From Roseibium album (GTDB lineage: Bacteria; Pseudomonadota; Alphaproteobacteria; Rhizobiales; Stappiaceae): a stretch of 64,000 nt of DNA. The stretch lies in assembly GCF_001404515.1 (NCBI RefSeq), contig NZ_CXWE01000015.1:1-64000 (forward strand), given 5' to 3'. Under the pieces are notes generated by a model. It made no database searches. It was not told the origin of the DNA and saw only the letters and a program-made list of their open reading frames with translations. Of the stretch, positions 27,101-35,881 are shown piece after piece (position 1 is the stretch's first letter; every line of letters starts with the position of its first letter). Both the position numbers and the translations under genes were made by a program.

Positions 27101-27967
27101 ATGCGGGATATTCTGTCCGTATTGCAGGAAGTGGAACCGGATCTTTCCAAGTCGGAACGCATTCTGGCAACACTCCTGCGCAGCGAGGCAAATTTTATTG
27201 TCAATGCGGGCATTACCGAAGTCGCCGAGCGCGCTGGTGTTTCCCCACCGACAGTAACCCGCTTCTCCCGGCGCCTGGGCTGTGACAGCTTTACCGCCTT
27301 CAAGGTCCAGGTTGCCAAGGTTGCCTTTGCCGGGTCCCGATACCTGACTGCAAAGACATCTTCTGTGGCCCCTGTGGATGTGGCTGACAGTTTGCTGGCG
27401 CAGCTTCAGGAAGCAGCTGCAAAAACACGGGAAACGCTGGACATCGATGCGGCTTCCAGGGCCGCTGACATGATCGGCGACGCCGGGCTGGTTGCCGCCT
27501 TCGGAGCCGGCGGAACGTCCTCGATGATCGCAAACGAAATGCAGAACCGTCTGTTCCGCCTGGGGTTGCGAACCATCAGCGTGACAGATCATGCGATGCA
27601 GTTGATGCAAGCCGCGACCTTGCGTCAGGGCGACGTCATTGTCGCCTCCTCCGTTTCCGGACTGAATGATCAACTCGTCCGGGCACTTGAAGCGGGAAAA
27701 ACATACGGTGCCAGGATAATCGCGCTGACGCGCCCGGGCCGGCCCGTTTCGGACCTGGCAGATATCACGATCGGGATCGACTTGCCGGAGGGTGAGAACA
27801 TTCTGCGCCCCAGCACGAGCCGATATGCCTACCTTTATGCCACCGATCTGCTGGCGACCTTCGTTGCCATGAAACTGGGTGACGAATCCAGGGAAAGCCT
27901 GAGACGCGTCAAACACCAGCTCAGCAACTCTCGCGACGTAGATGACAAGGAAGTTCTCGGTGACTGA
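27101..27967 (+). CDS. RpiR/MurR-family transcriptional regulator
   Basis: A 288-residue regulator. The N-terminal HTH_6 domain (about 1-77) has VAERAGVSPPTVTRFSRRLGCDSFTAFK. The C-terminal SIS sugar-phosphate-binding domain (about 115-255) contains VAAFGAGGTSSMIANEMQNRLFRLG and DVIVASSVSGLNDQLVRALE. Family members (MurR, RpiR, HexR) respond to phosphorylated sugars, including N-acetylmuramate 6-phosphate. It starts 4 bases after ridA, so it is cotranscribed and probably controls this operon and the divergent one. Which phosphosugar it senses is unknown. Confidence 0.94.
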   Translation: MRDILSVLQEVEPDLSKSERILATLLRSEANFIVNAGITEVAERAGVSPPTVTRFSRRLGCDSFTAFKVQVAKVAFAGSRYLTAKTSSVAPVDVADSLLAQLQEAAAKTRETLDIDAASRAADMIGDAGLVAAFGAGGTSSMIANEMQNRLFRLGLRTISVTDHAMQLMQAATLRQGDVIVASSVSGLNDQLVRALEAGKTYGARIIALTRPGRPVSDLADITIGIDLPEGENILRPSTSRYAYLYATDLLATFVAMKLGDESRESLRRVKHQLSNSRDVDDKEVLGD

Positions 27968-28760
27968 TGACAATATTGACCCGGTTGCCATTGTCACCGG
28001 CGCTGCCGGCGATATTGGAGCTGCAATTGTAGCCCGGCTGTCAGCGACGCACAAAGTAGCTGCAATCGACCTGGATGCGGACGCTCTGTCGGCTGCAGTT
28101 GCACGTCTTGGGGTCAGTGGCTCGAAGGTAACATCGATCCGTTGTGACCTCACGAAACCGGACGAACTTGCGCGCGCGGCCGACGAAGCAGCTGATTTGG
28201 GCCCGGTAAACATTCTGGTCAACAATGCCGGCGCAGCCAGGGCCCTGTCCCTTCATGCCATGACCATGGACACCCTGTCTCATGACCTGTCGTTGAACCT
28301 CGAAGCGGCTCTCAACTGTTTCAAGTCGTTTGAAAAACCCCTTGTCGAGAGCGGCTCGGGCAATGTTGTGAACATAGCCTCGGTGAATGGGCTTTCAGCG
28401 TTCGGCCATCCTGCTTACAGCGCAGCCAAGGCCGGTCTCATCCACGCGACAAAAGCGATTGCGGTCGAGTACGGCAAATACGGACTGAGAGCCAACGCGG
28501 TTGCTCCCGGCACGGTCAAGACGCAAGCCTGGAAAGCACGCGAGGCGGCCAATCCGGGTGTCTTCGACGAGGCCTTGAGCTGGTATCCCTTCAAGCTCCT
28601 GCCTGAACCGGAAGATATTGCTGCTGCAGTAGCCTTTCTCGTCAGTCCGGCAGCCCGTTGCATCACGGGGGCGTGCCTCCCCGTCGACAGCGGTCTTACC
28701 GCCGGATCAACGGCCCTGCCGCGAACCTTTACTCAATCAGCAGACTTTGACGGATCCTGA
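27960..28760 (+). CDS. SDR-family oxidoreductase
   Basis: About 266 residues, classical short-chain dehydrogenase. The NAD(P) site is VTGAAGDIGAAIVARL, the structural NNAGAA segment is present, and the catalytic Ser-Tyr-Lys set is in ASVNGLSAFGHPAYSAAKAG. The GTG at 27960 is chosen because AAGGAA lies about 8 bases before it; an ATG 18 bases earlier is inside the regulator gene. It overlaps the end of rpiR. In an operon with GH20 and M81 enzymes, a role in oxidising or reducing a sugar or lactyl-type moiety is possible; the substrate is not predictable. Confidence 0.92.
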   Translation: MTDDNIDPVAIVTGAAGDIGAAIVARLSATHKVAAIDLDADALSAAVARLGVSGSKVTSIRCDLTKPDELARAADEAADLGPVNILVNNAGAARALSLHAMTMDTLSHDLSLNLEAALNCFKSFEKPLVESGSGNVVNIASVNGLSAFGHPAYSAAKAGLIHATKAIAVEYGKYGLRANAVAPGTVKTQAWKAREAANPGVFDEALSWYPFKLLPEPEDIAAAVAFLVSPAARCITGACLPVDSGLTAGSTALPRTFTQSADFDGS

Positions 28761-28763
28761 AAA

Positions 28764-30674
28764 ATGACCAGTTTAGTTCTCGACAGTTTTTACCAGCCGG
28801 CCGAAACCCTTAAGGATGCCCGTCTCGAACTTGCACTGACCAATGTCGGCTCAAAGCCGCTCAAAGCCTTCTCTCTCGCCTATACCGCACTAACCCGTGC
28901 CAGCGCGGAAGCTGTTCTTGAAAATGCGGATAGCTTCAGGCGCGTCGCGAACTTCCATGAAATCGCACCTGTCAAAGGGTTGGAGCTGCAGCCGGGAGAA
29001 AGCTGGCGGTTTGCCATCAAGGGACTGGTCAATCCCGCAAGACATCGGCTCGATGGTCCCAAGTCCGGATATGTCACTGCAAACGGCAACATCATGGAAG
29101 TCCAGTGTACTGACCTGAAGGCCCCGGTGGAACTGATCACTGGCGACCGAAAGATCCTTCCCGACGGACGGGCAACGGATCCGCTGCACATCGTGCCCTG
29201 GCCTCAATCTGTTGAAATCGATGCGTATCGGGATGATGTGTCCGGTTTTCACATCGCGACCACGACACCAGAGGACCTGGCGGCAGCCTCCAGGATAAAT
29301 GCCCTCTCCGCCCGCCTGTTTTCAAATGCACCCCTTCCGTTCCTTTTCACGGAATCCTCGAACCTGTTGACGCTGGAATTTCATGAAGATCCGCGACTGG
29401 CAAATGATGGCTACACCCTGGACTGGTCAGCTCGATCCGTCACACTTCGCCATGGCGGTGCCGTCGGACGCGACTACGGCCTGACAGTGCTGGCTCAAAT
29501 CTCCTATGGCGTCTACTGCGCGCCGGAGCGCTTCAAGTTTCCGATGACGGGAACAATTGCCGACGCACCGCGCTTTGCCTGGCGTGGCACGCATCTGGAT
29601 GTCTCGCGCCACTTCAGAGACGCCAAAGACGTGAAGCGGTTGCTGGATATCCTTGCCTGGTGCCGGATGAATGTCTTTCAGTGGCATCTGACTGACGATG
29701 AAGGCTGGCGCCTGGAAATCAGGGCCTATCCGGAGCTGACCACGAAAGGATCACGGCGTGGTCCGGGAACCATGCAGGAGTCGCAACTCGGATTTGCTTC
29801 TGAAAGCTATGGCGGATTTTATACGCAGGAAGACGTGCGAGAAGTTGTGGCGCATGCTGCCGGTCTCAACATTGATGTCCTTCCCGAAATCGATATCCCC
29901 GGCCATTGCACGGCGGTCCTGAAAACCTACCCCTACATGGCGGACCAGGCCGAACCTCCGGAGAGCTATCACTCCATTCAGGGCTACCCCAACAATGCGC
30001 TCAATCCGGCTATGGACGAGACCTATGGTTTTCTTGAAAAGGTCTTTGCTGAAATGGCGGACCTGTTTCCCTTCGAGTTTGTCCACATCGGCGGGGATGA
30101 GGTCGACGACAGGTCCTGGCTGTCGTCACCGAAAGTGCAACGCCTCATGGAAGAGCGCGGCCTCGGAGACACCATGGAAGTGCAGGCCTATTTTATGGGC
30201 CGGGTCAGGGGCATTTTGAAAAGTCTCGGAAAGAACCTGGCCGGCTGGGACGAAGTCTCCCATGGTGGTGGCATCGACCCCGATGGCGTCCTGCTGATGG
30301 CGTGGCAGAAACAGGAAGTGACAAGAGAGCTCATCGAACAGGGCTACGAGGTCATCTGCACGCCGGGACAGAATTACTACATGGACATGGTTCAGGGTAC
30401 TTGCTGGCAGGAACCGGGTGCAAGCTGGGCCGGAGTTGCAACACCCGAGGAAACATATGCCTATGAACCCGCAGCCGGACTTTCCAGCGCAGGCAAGGAT
30501 CTTCTCCGCGGCGTCCAGGCCTGCATCTGGTGCGAACACATGACGAGCAATGAAATCTTCAATCACATGGTTTTTCCGAGGCTCTTTGCGGTCGCCGAAG
30601 CCGGTTGGACGCAGCCCGAACACAAGGACTGGCAACGGTTTGCATACCAGAGTGCACTGTTTCCTGCGCTTTGA
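28764..30674 (+). CDS. Beta-N-acetylhexosaminidase, GH20
   Basis: A 636-residue glycoside hydrolase. Residues about 1-130 form an N-terminal beta domain. Residues about 140-265 are the GH20b domain (HIVPWPQSVEI). The catalytic barrel begins near 270 with RGTHLDVSRHFRDAKDVKRLL and MNVFQWHLTDDEGWRLEI. The catalytic Asp-Glu pair is in HIGGDEV at about 441-447. Tryptophans expected to line the acetamido pocket are present further on (WDEVSHGG, MAWQKQEV). There is no signal peptide, so it works in the cytosol on imported oligosaccharides, releasing terminal GlcNAc or GalNAc. This makes the adjacent CUT1 importer a likely amino-sugar oligosaccharide transporter. Confidence 0.94.
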   Translation: MTSLVLDSFYQPAETLKDARLELALTNVGSKPLKAFSLAYTALTRASAEAVLENADSFRRVANFHEIAPVKGLELQPGESWRFAIKGLVNPARHRLDGPKSGYVTANGNIMEVQCTDLKAPVELITGDRKILPDGRATDPLHIVPWPQSVEIDAYRDDVSGFHIATTTPEDLAAASRINALSARLFSNAPLPFLFTESSNLLTLEFHEDPRLANDGYTLDWSARSVTLRHGGAVGRDYGLTVLAQISYGVYCAPERFKFPMTGTIADAPRFAWRGTHLDVSRHFRDAKDVKRLLDILAWCRMNVFQWHLTDDEGWRLEIRAYPELTTKGSRRGPGTMQESQLGFASESYGGFYTQEDVREVVAHAAGLNIDVLPEIDIPGHCTAVLKTYPYMADQAEPPESYHSIQGYPNNALNPAMDETYGFLEKVFAEMADLFPFEFVHIGGDEVDDRSWLSSPKVQRLMEERGLGDTMEVQAYFMGRVRGILKSLGKNLAGWDEVSHGGGIDPDGVLLMAWQKQEVTRELIEQGYEVICTPGQNYYMDMVQGTCWQEPGASWAGVATPEETYAYEPAAGLSSAGKDLLRGVQACIWCEHMTSNEIFNHMVFPRLFAVAEAGWTQPEHKDWQRFAYQSALFPAL

Positions 30675-30695
30675 ATGCAAACGGGAGACCGGACG

Positions 30696-32135
30696 ATGAA
30701 GATAGCCGTCGGGGGCATTCACACCGAGTGCAGCACCTATTCTCCGCTGCACCAGGAAGTCGAAGACTTTGACGTCGTCAGAGGCACCCAACTGCTTGAG
30801 CACGCAGGACTGGGCAAGGAACGTTTTCCCGATGCCACCTTCTGTCCCCTGTTTCACGCCCGTTCGATCCCGGGCGGGCCTGTGTCCACCGGCTGCTACC
30901 TGACTTTCAAATCCGGGTTTCTGGCAGAGCTGCAGGCGTCCCTTCCCGTCGATGGCGTGTTGCTGATCATGCACGGTGCGATGCATGTGCCCGATATCGG
31001 CGACCCGGAGGGCGACTGGATCTCCGCGGTGCGGGAAGTCGTCGGACCGGAAGTGCCAATTGCCGTCAGCTATGACCTGCACGGAAATGTCACTCAGAAG
31101 ATCATCGATCAGATCGACATTTTCTGTGCCTATAGAACCGCGCCGCATATCGATGTCAGGGAAACCCATTTGCGTGCCGCAGACAACCTAGTTGACCAGC
31201 TCGCAGGCGGACCTCGAAGAACTGTTGTCTGGGCAGCCATACCGGTTCTTCTTCCCGGAGAACGAACCAGTACGGAAGACGAGCCGGTAAAATCGATCTA
31301 CCGGGAGCTTCCGCGCTACGACACGCAACAAGCCATCGCCGACGCAAATCTGATGATCGGATACGTCTGGGCCGACACCCGCAGGGCAACGGCTGCCGCC
31401 GTCGTAACAGGAACTGAAGCCGACAAGGCGGCTTTGGTCGCACAGGAGATCGCAGCCAGGTACTGGGCGGCACGAAATGATCTTGATTTTGGTGTTCCGA
31501 CAATGCCGTTGCCTGATTGCCTGGACGACGCCGACCGTGCGGAAACTTTTCCCTTCATACTGGCCGACAGCGGAGACAATCCGACAGGCGGCGGCGTAGG
31601 CGATCGCACCGATATCCTCAAGGCCTGGCTGGACCGTGGATTGACCGGGGCTGTCTTTGCGGGGATTGCTGACCCCGGCGCCACCGTGAAGGCCTGGGAA
31701 GCGTTCGAAGGCGATGTCCTCAGCCTGGATATCGGCGGCTCATTCGGCAGCGATTGCCCGCGATTGACGATCAGCGCGGTCGTCGGAAAAAAGGTGGGTA
31801 CAAAACCCGGTCGAAACAGGGAGGTGCTGATCCATGTTTCCGAAAACTCAGTCATCCTGACGGAACGCCGTCGTCCGTTTCACAACATTGTCGATTTGAC
31901 GCGGTTCGGCATCGATCCGGCGTTGACCAGATACCTGATTGTCAAGTCCGGCTATCTGTCACCTGAACTTGCCCCGCTGGCCAACCCCGCCCGCATGGCG
32001 CTCACCGACGGAGCAGTCAACCAGGACATTTCCGCATTGAAAAACGAAAACAGGATCAATCCGACATATCCTTTCCAGACCAACTTCGACTGGCATCCAA
32101 AGTCACTGTTTTCAAGGCGTCTCATTGTGAAATAG
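30696..32135 (+). CDS. M81-family metalloprotein, MlrC-like, copy 2
   Basis: A 479-residue protein of the M81 family, clearly different in sequence from the copy at 24580. Motifs: GGIHTECSTYSP at the start, IMHGAMHVPDIGDPEGDW, VSYDLHGNVTQKIID and YRTAPHIDVRETHLRA, carrying the likely zinc ligands. The C-terminal domain starts at LADSGDNPTGGGVGDRTDIL. The ATG at 30696 has GGGAGA before it and is preferred to one immediately after the hexosaminidase stop. It is the last gene of the operon. Two different M81 proteins in one locus suggest two successive or alternative amide cleavages of a sugar-amino acid conjugate; this is inference. Confidence 0.9.
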   Translation: MKIAVGGIHTECSTYSPLHQEVEDFDVVRGTQLLEHAGLGKERFPDATFCPLFHARSIPGGPVSTGCYLTFKSGFLAELQASLPVDGVLLIMHGAMHVPDIGDPEGDWISAVREVVGPEVPIAVSYDLHGNVTQKIIDQIDIFCAYRTAPHIDVRETHLRAADNLVDQLAGGPRRTVVWAAIPVLLPGERTSTEDEPVKSIYRELPRYDTQQAIADANLMIGYVWADTRRATAAAVVTGTEADKAALVAQEIAARYWAARNDLDFGVPTMPLPDCLDDADRAETFPFILADSGDNPTGGGVGDRTDILKAWLDRGLTGAVFAGIADPGATVKAWEAFEGDVLSLDIGGSFGSDCPRLTISAVVGKKVGTKPGRNREVLIHVSENSVILTERRRPFHNIVDLTRFGIDPALTRYLIVKSGYLSPELAPLANPARMALTDGAVNQDISALKNENRINPTYPFQTNFDWHPKSLFSRRLIVK

Positions 32136-32162
32136 GCACGGTGCAGGGTCTGTGGCCGGGAT

Positions 32163-32460
32163 CTATTGATTGATCCGGAACAAGACTGCAGCAGCAAGGG
32201 ACATGGCTGACATGAAGGTGCGGGCAAAGCGGTCAAGTCGGGTTTCGAGAGCCCGCCAGTTCTTCGGTATCGCGAGCACGTTTTGAGTTTATGACGCTGC
32301 TTGTGCAGCATCCTTGATTTGTGCTTGGCGCTGTCCGGTTTGATCCTGGCAGGATGCGGGCATTGATCTTGCGGGCACTCAAACCGATCCGGAACGCTTG
32401 GTTGCCGTCATCTTTATTGCCAACCTGGATCATGGCGCTCGGCAGGCCGGTAAGATCAGC
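32163..32460 (-). pseudogene. IS5-family transposase remnant, frameshifted
   Basis: On the minus strand three frames each hold a piece of the C-terminal end of an IS5-type (IS427-like) transposase, in the right order. The pieces are LSARKINARILPGSNRTAPS, then MLHKQRHKLKTCSRYRR (family LYxQRHKIENMFGRLK), then NWRALETRLDRFARTFMSAM and SLAAAVLF ending at the TAG at 32163. At least two frameshifts separate them. Everything upstream of the C-terminal part of the DDE domain is missing. No inverted repeats were found. Confidence 0.8.
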
Positions 32461-32530
32461 TCGGCTCCCACAAGATCCGGTGGCCGGCCTTCGATCAGGC
32501 AGAGAACAGGCCTTCGCTGTGGGCGAACAA

Positions 32531-33439
32531 TCACGTCGCTATGGACGCTGCCGCCGTCGGTGGGGTGTGTTGGGCATCGCTCCATTGCCTCGGAGACCGA
32601 CCGTAAATGCGTTTGAATTCCCGGCTGAACTGAGATGCGCTCAGGTATCCCACTTCCATGGCTGCCTCACTCACGGTCATGCCCCCGGAAATTTTCATTG
32701 CGGCGTTGTTGAGACGCATCGACTTCACGAACTGGATGGGTGACATCGTCGTTGCCTGTTTGAACTTGCGGTGAAACACGGCACGGCTCATGCCCGCGCG
32801 TTTGGCCATTTCGTCTATGGAGATCGGCGCGTTCAAATTTGCTGAAACATGCGCAATGGATCGCGCGATTGTATTGCCGACACCAAATGCCTGTCTTGCA
32901 AAACGTCCTGCCTCGCCTTTCAGGACAGCATAATAAAGTTCTCTCAGCCGAGTGTCCCCAAGCACAGCCGTATCCGTTTCACTATCGCCCAATTCCAGCA
33001 GCCGAAACAGCGCGTCCGAGAAGGCCCCATCCCAACCAGCGAGCCTGATCCCGAACGAATTCGGGCTCCCCTTGGCAGTCGGAATTACGCCACCTGCGTT
33101 TTCCATTTCGATGGCAAGTTCGCTCATCACGCGCGGATTCAAGGAGATGAAAACACCGAAGAGAGGATTTTGCGCGGACGCTGCTGGTGTTCCTGCCGTC
33201 ACCGGCATGGACGTGGGACAACACAGATATTGGGTGTTGTCATAGACGTACCGCTTGCCGTCCAGCACGGCTTCTTTGCTCCCGCTCGCGATGGCCACGA
33301 TACAGGGTTCATAGACCGCAGGAGCACAAGGCACCGGCTGTGTTGCGCGGAACAGCTTCACACCCGTCACACCGGTTTCCACGAGGCCGTCATCGTGGAT
33401 TCTACCTTCGATGAGTTGCCTGACCTGTTCTTGTTTCAT
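32531..33439 (-). CDS. AraC-family transcriptional regulator
   Basis: A 302-residue regulator. The N-terminal cupin-like AraC_N domain spans about 20-180. The C-terminal double helix-turn-helix spans about 195-290 (ISIDEMAKRAGMSRAVFHRK, FKQATTMSPIQFVKSMRL, EAAMEVGYLSASQFSREF, FKRIYGRSPRQW). It is divergent from the SDR gene at 33609, with a 169-base shared promoter region; regulators of this subgroup commonly activate such an adjacent oxidoreductase gene. Its 3' end abuts the IS5 remnant but the reading frame looks complete. Confidence 0.93.
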   Translation of the reverse strand: MKQEQVRQLIEGRIHDDGLVETGVTGVKLFRATQPVPCAPAVYEPCIVAIASGSKEAVLDGKRYVYDNTQYLCCPTSMPVTAGTPAASAQNPLFGVFISLNPRVMSELAIEMENAGGVIPTAKGSPNSFGIRLAGWDGAFSDALFRLLELGDSETDTAVLGDTRLRELYYAVLKGEAGRFARQAFGVGNTIARSIAHVSANLNAPISIDEMAKRAGMSRAVFHRKFKQATTMSPIQFVKSMRLNNAAMKISGGMTVSEAAMEVGYLSASQFSREFKRIYGRSPRQWSDAQHTPPTAAASIAT

Positions 33440-33608
33440 GCGGCCAGGTTAGTTCTTCAATGTCTATTCTCGCAACTGGTTTGATACAATTAGGCAATAA
33501 TTCGCGACAATTTCGTCTGTTTTTGCTCCAAACAGAGAGTTATCTACAGTTTCAAGGCAGAGCCGCACATCGCTCGATACCTCAGTCGACGGCAACAGGA
33601 ACAGGAAG

Positions 33609-34556
33609 ATGGCAGACACCCAATTCGGCCCAGATGGCTGGACGCCCGGACGCCTCGGCTCACTTGCCGGAAAGACCTACCTGATTACCGGAGCCAATGC
33701 CGGTGCAGGATTTCAGGCATCGCGGATCCTCTTGTCGAAGGGCGCAAAGGTGGTCATGCTCAACCGCAGCACCGGAAAATCGATCGACGCTATCGATGAA
33801 CTGAAAAAGGAATTCGGCGCAGCCGCCGACGTGAGCTTTGTCCGCATGGACCTGGCCGAGCTTGCAAGCGTGCGCGAAGCCGCAGCACAAGTGTTGAGGA
33901 CTGTCCCACAGGTAGACGCACTGATCTGTAACGCCGCGATTGCGCAGGTGCCCAAACAGAAGCTCACCAAGGACGGCTTCGAAAGCCAGCTTGGCACCAA
34001 CCACTACGGACATTTCCTCTTGTGCGGAATGCTCTTCAGTCGCATCGAAGACAGCAAAGGGAGGATCGTCGTCGTTGCCAGCCTTGGCTACAAGATGGGG
34101 GTAAGGACAATCCAGTTCGACGACATGAACTGGGACAAGAACTATCGCGCCAATTCGGCTTACAGCCAAAGCAAGCTGGCACAGATGATGTTTGCATTTG
34201 AACTGCAAGACCGGGTCAAGGCGGCAGACAAAAACGTCGAGGTTTATGTCTGCCATCCCGGGTCATCCGCAACGTCGCTCATCAAAACCAGCGGCAGCCT
34301 CGCCTCCAGAACCCTGTTTGGGCTCATGTCGTTGTCGCCATTGGTTCAATCGGCTGAAAAAGGTGCCTATCCGGAGGTGATGTGCGCCACCGAGGATGGC
34401 CTGGAGCAGCGGGCACTCTACGGCCCAACGGGTCGCATGGAGTGGGTCGGTCCGGTTGGCAAAGGCACGCTGGAACCCTATGCCTGCGACAAGTCCGTAA
34501 TGGCAAGGCTCTGGCTCAGGTCAGAGAATGAAACAGGGTTCAGTTGGTGCTTGTGA
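33609..34556 (+). CDS. SDR-family oxidoreductase (protochlorophyllide-reductase/retinol-dehydrogenase-like)
   Basis: A 315-residue extended SDR. The cofactor site is ITGANAGAGFQASRIL (TGxxxGxG), then CNAAIA in place of the usual NNAG, and the active-site tyrosine lies in NSAYSQSKLAQMMFAFEL. AGGAAGATGG surrounds the start. Its length and the SQSKLAN-like segment match the protochlorophyllide reductase-like branch that in heterotrophs acts on unknown aldehydes or ketones. It is divergent from and probably controlled by the AraC regulator. No further pathway context. Confidence 0.9.
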   Translation: MADTQFGPDGWTPGRLGSLAGKTYLITGANAGAGFQASRILLSKGAKVVMLNRSTGKSIDAIDELKKEFGAAADVSFVRMDLAELASVREAAAQVLRTVPQVDALICNAAIAQVPKQKLTKDGFESQLGTNHYGHFLLCGMLFSRIEDSKGRIVVVASLGYKMGVRTIQFDDMNWDKNYRANSAYSQSKLAQMMFAFELQDRVKAADKNVEVYVCHPGSSATSLIKTSGSLASRTLFGLMSLSPLVQSAEKGAYPEVMCATEDGLEQRALYGPTGRMEWVGPVGKGTLEPYACDKSVMARLWLRSENETGFSWCL

Positions 34557-34676
34557 GCGAAAGACGGGCAACGATCTGCCGGCATTTGATGTTCTTGTTT
34601 GGCTTGGGGCCTTCCCTGTGAATTTTCCCGGTCGAATAGTGATATCAGTGGCTGACTTTTGCCTGCAAACTGGTGT

Positions 34677-34692
34677 ATGTTTACGTTAACAT
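34677..34692. promoter_or_regulatory. LacI-type operator, site 3 (ATGTTTACGTTAACAT)
   Basis: Near-perfect 16-base palindrome 72 bases upstream of the SDR gene at 34764. It matches the two palindromes around the rhamnose-type importer promoter (41847 and 41960) in both half-sites, ATGTT and TTAACAT, with one half-site deviation. Shared sequence suggests common control by the LacI regulator at 42010. Confidence 0.75.
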
Positions 34693-34763
34693 CGGAGAGG
34701 TTGACGTGACGAGAATTCAGATGGTTCACATCTCGTTCGCGATGGCCAAACGCAAGGATCGGA

Positions 34764-35528
34764 ATGATGCGGCTGAAGTCCAAACGAGTTGTCGTCACGG
34801 GAGGATCTTCCGGTATTGGCAGAGCGGTATGCGAACTGTTTGCCCGTGAAGGTGCAGAGCTTGTAATTGGGGATATCGACGACGTCGGTGGCGCGCAAAC
34901 AATGGCCTCAATTGACAGAGATGGCGGCAAGGCCAGTTTTCGAAAAACCGATATTTCGAACGAAGATGATGTCCGGCTGCTTGTAGAATTTGCCGAGGGC
35001 GAACTGGGTGGCATCGACATCGTGATGAACAACGCGGCGGCGTTCGTATTCGGCAAGGTGGAAGACGTCACCAGGGCAGACTGGGACAAGGTGATGGGAG
35101 TGAATGTTATCGGTTCGGCGAATGTCGTGCGTTTCGCACTGCCTCACCTCAAAAAGTCAAATGCAGGCGCGGTCGTAAACATGGCCTCGGTCAGCAGCTT
35201 TGTCGCCGCTCCTGCCTTCGTTCCCTATAACGCGTCGAAGGGCGCGCTGTTGCAACTGACACGGTCGCTGGCAATGGACCTGGCGGCTGACGGTATTCGT
35301 GTCAATTGCGTCTGTCCGGGTGCCATCTACACGCCCGCAACGGAAAAACATTTCGAATTTACTGGTCAGGACCGGGGCGAATTTTTCGAGCAGGAGGCCA
35401 ATGAAAGTTTCCTGAAGCGGTTCGGAACGCCTGAAGAAGTCGCCTTCGCAGCCTTGTTTCTTGCCTCAGACGAAGCCTCCTTCATCACCGGGGCGCATCT
35501 CGTCGTAGACGGAGGGGCGACCGTTTGA
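34764..35528 (+). CDS. SDR-family sugar dehydrogenase, probably L-rhamnose (or other 6-deoxyhexose) 1-dehydrogenase
   Basis: A 254-residue classical SDR. The NAD(P) site is VTGGSSGIGRAVCELF, NNAAA follows near residue 90, and the catalytic set is in MASVSSFVAAPAFVPYNASKG. AAGGATCGGA precedes the ATG pair. It carries a copy of the palindromic operator found at the rhamnonate-dehydratase operon and is convergent with that operon, so it likely belongs to the same regulon. In the oxidative rhamnose pathway (LRA1-type) an SDR makes the aldonolactone; this gene is the best candidate. The exact sugar is inferred, and L-fucose or a similar 6-deoxysugar is also possible. Confidence 0.85.
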   Translation: MMRLKSKRVVVTGGSSGIGRAVCELFAREGAELVIGDIDDVGGAQTMASIDRDGGKASFRKTDISNEDDVRLLVEFAEGELGGIDIVMNNAAAFVFGKVEDVTRADWDKVMGVNVIGSANVVRFALPHLKKSNAGAVVNMASVSSFVAAPAFVPYNASKGALLQLTRSLAMDLAADGIRVNCVCPGAIYTPATEKHFEFTGQDRGEFFEQEANESFLKRFGTPEEVAFAALFLASDEASFITGAHLVVDGGATV

Positions 35529-35533
35529 ACGGA

Positions 35534-35851
35534 TCACTCTTCCATGCGCCAGATCAGGGGCAGCAGGAAGGGGAAATTCGTCGACGGATCGACTTCAACC
35601 TTCATGATGGGAGCCATGTATTCATCCCATCTCCGGTTTGCTTCACCATCGTTCAACATTCGGATTGACCGTTCAAGGTCGTCGGTCTCGAAGTAGCCGA
35701 CAAGGGTCAGGCCATGGCGAAAGATCGAATAGTTTCGTATTCCGGCGGCGCGGGTTTCCGAAACGACTTCCGGCCAGACCTCGTCATGCCGTTTTTGGTA
35801 TTCGTCCTCGTATCCGGGCCGAAGCTCCAATATCCAGGCGTGTTGTGACAT
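35534..35851 (-). CDS. L-rhamnose mutarotase family protein
   Basis: 105 residues, the normal length for RhaM. Family segments: WILELRPGYEDEYQKRHDEV (His as likely catalytic residue), AGIRNYSIFRHGLTLVGYFE and MLNDGEANRRWDEYMAPIM. It interconverts the anomers of L-rhamnose or, in relatives, L-fucose. AGGAGC precedes the ATG. It is the last gene of the minus-strand operon that includes rhamnonate dehydratase; its stop lies 5 bases from the end of the convergent SDR gene. Confidence 0.93.
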   Translation of the reverse strand: MSQHAWILELRPGYEDEYQKRHDEVWPEVVSETRAAGIRNYSIFRHGLTLVGYFETDDLERSIRMLNDGEANRRWDEYMAPIMKVEVDPSTNFPFLLPLIWRMEE

Positions 35852-35881
35852 GATTTGCTCCTGAGCGGATGCGTGTGCGGT

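Noticed and set aside
26975..28225. Minus-strand frame of about 416 codons antisense to ridA, rpiR and the SDR
   Set aside because: Overlaps three recognised plus-strand genes and shows no family features.
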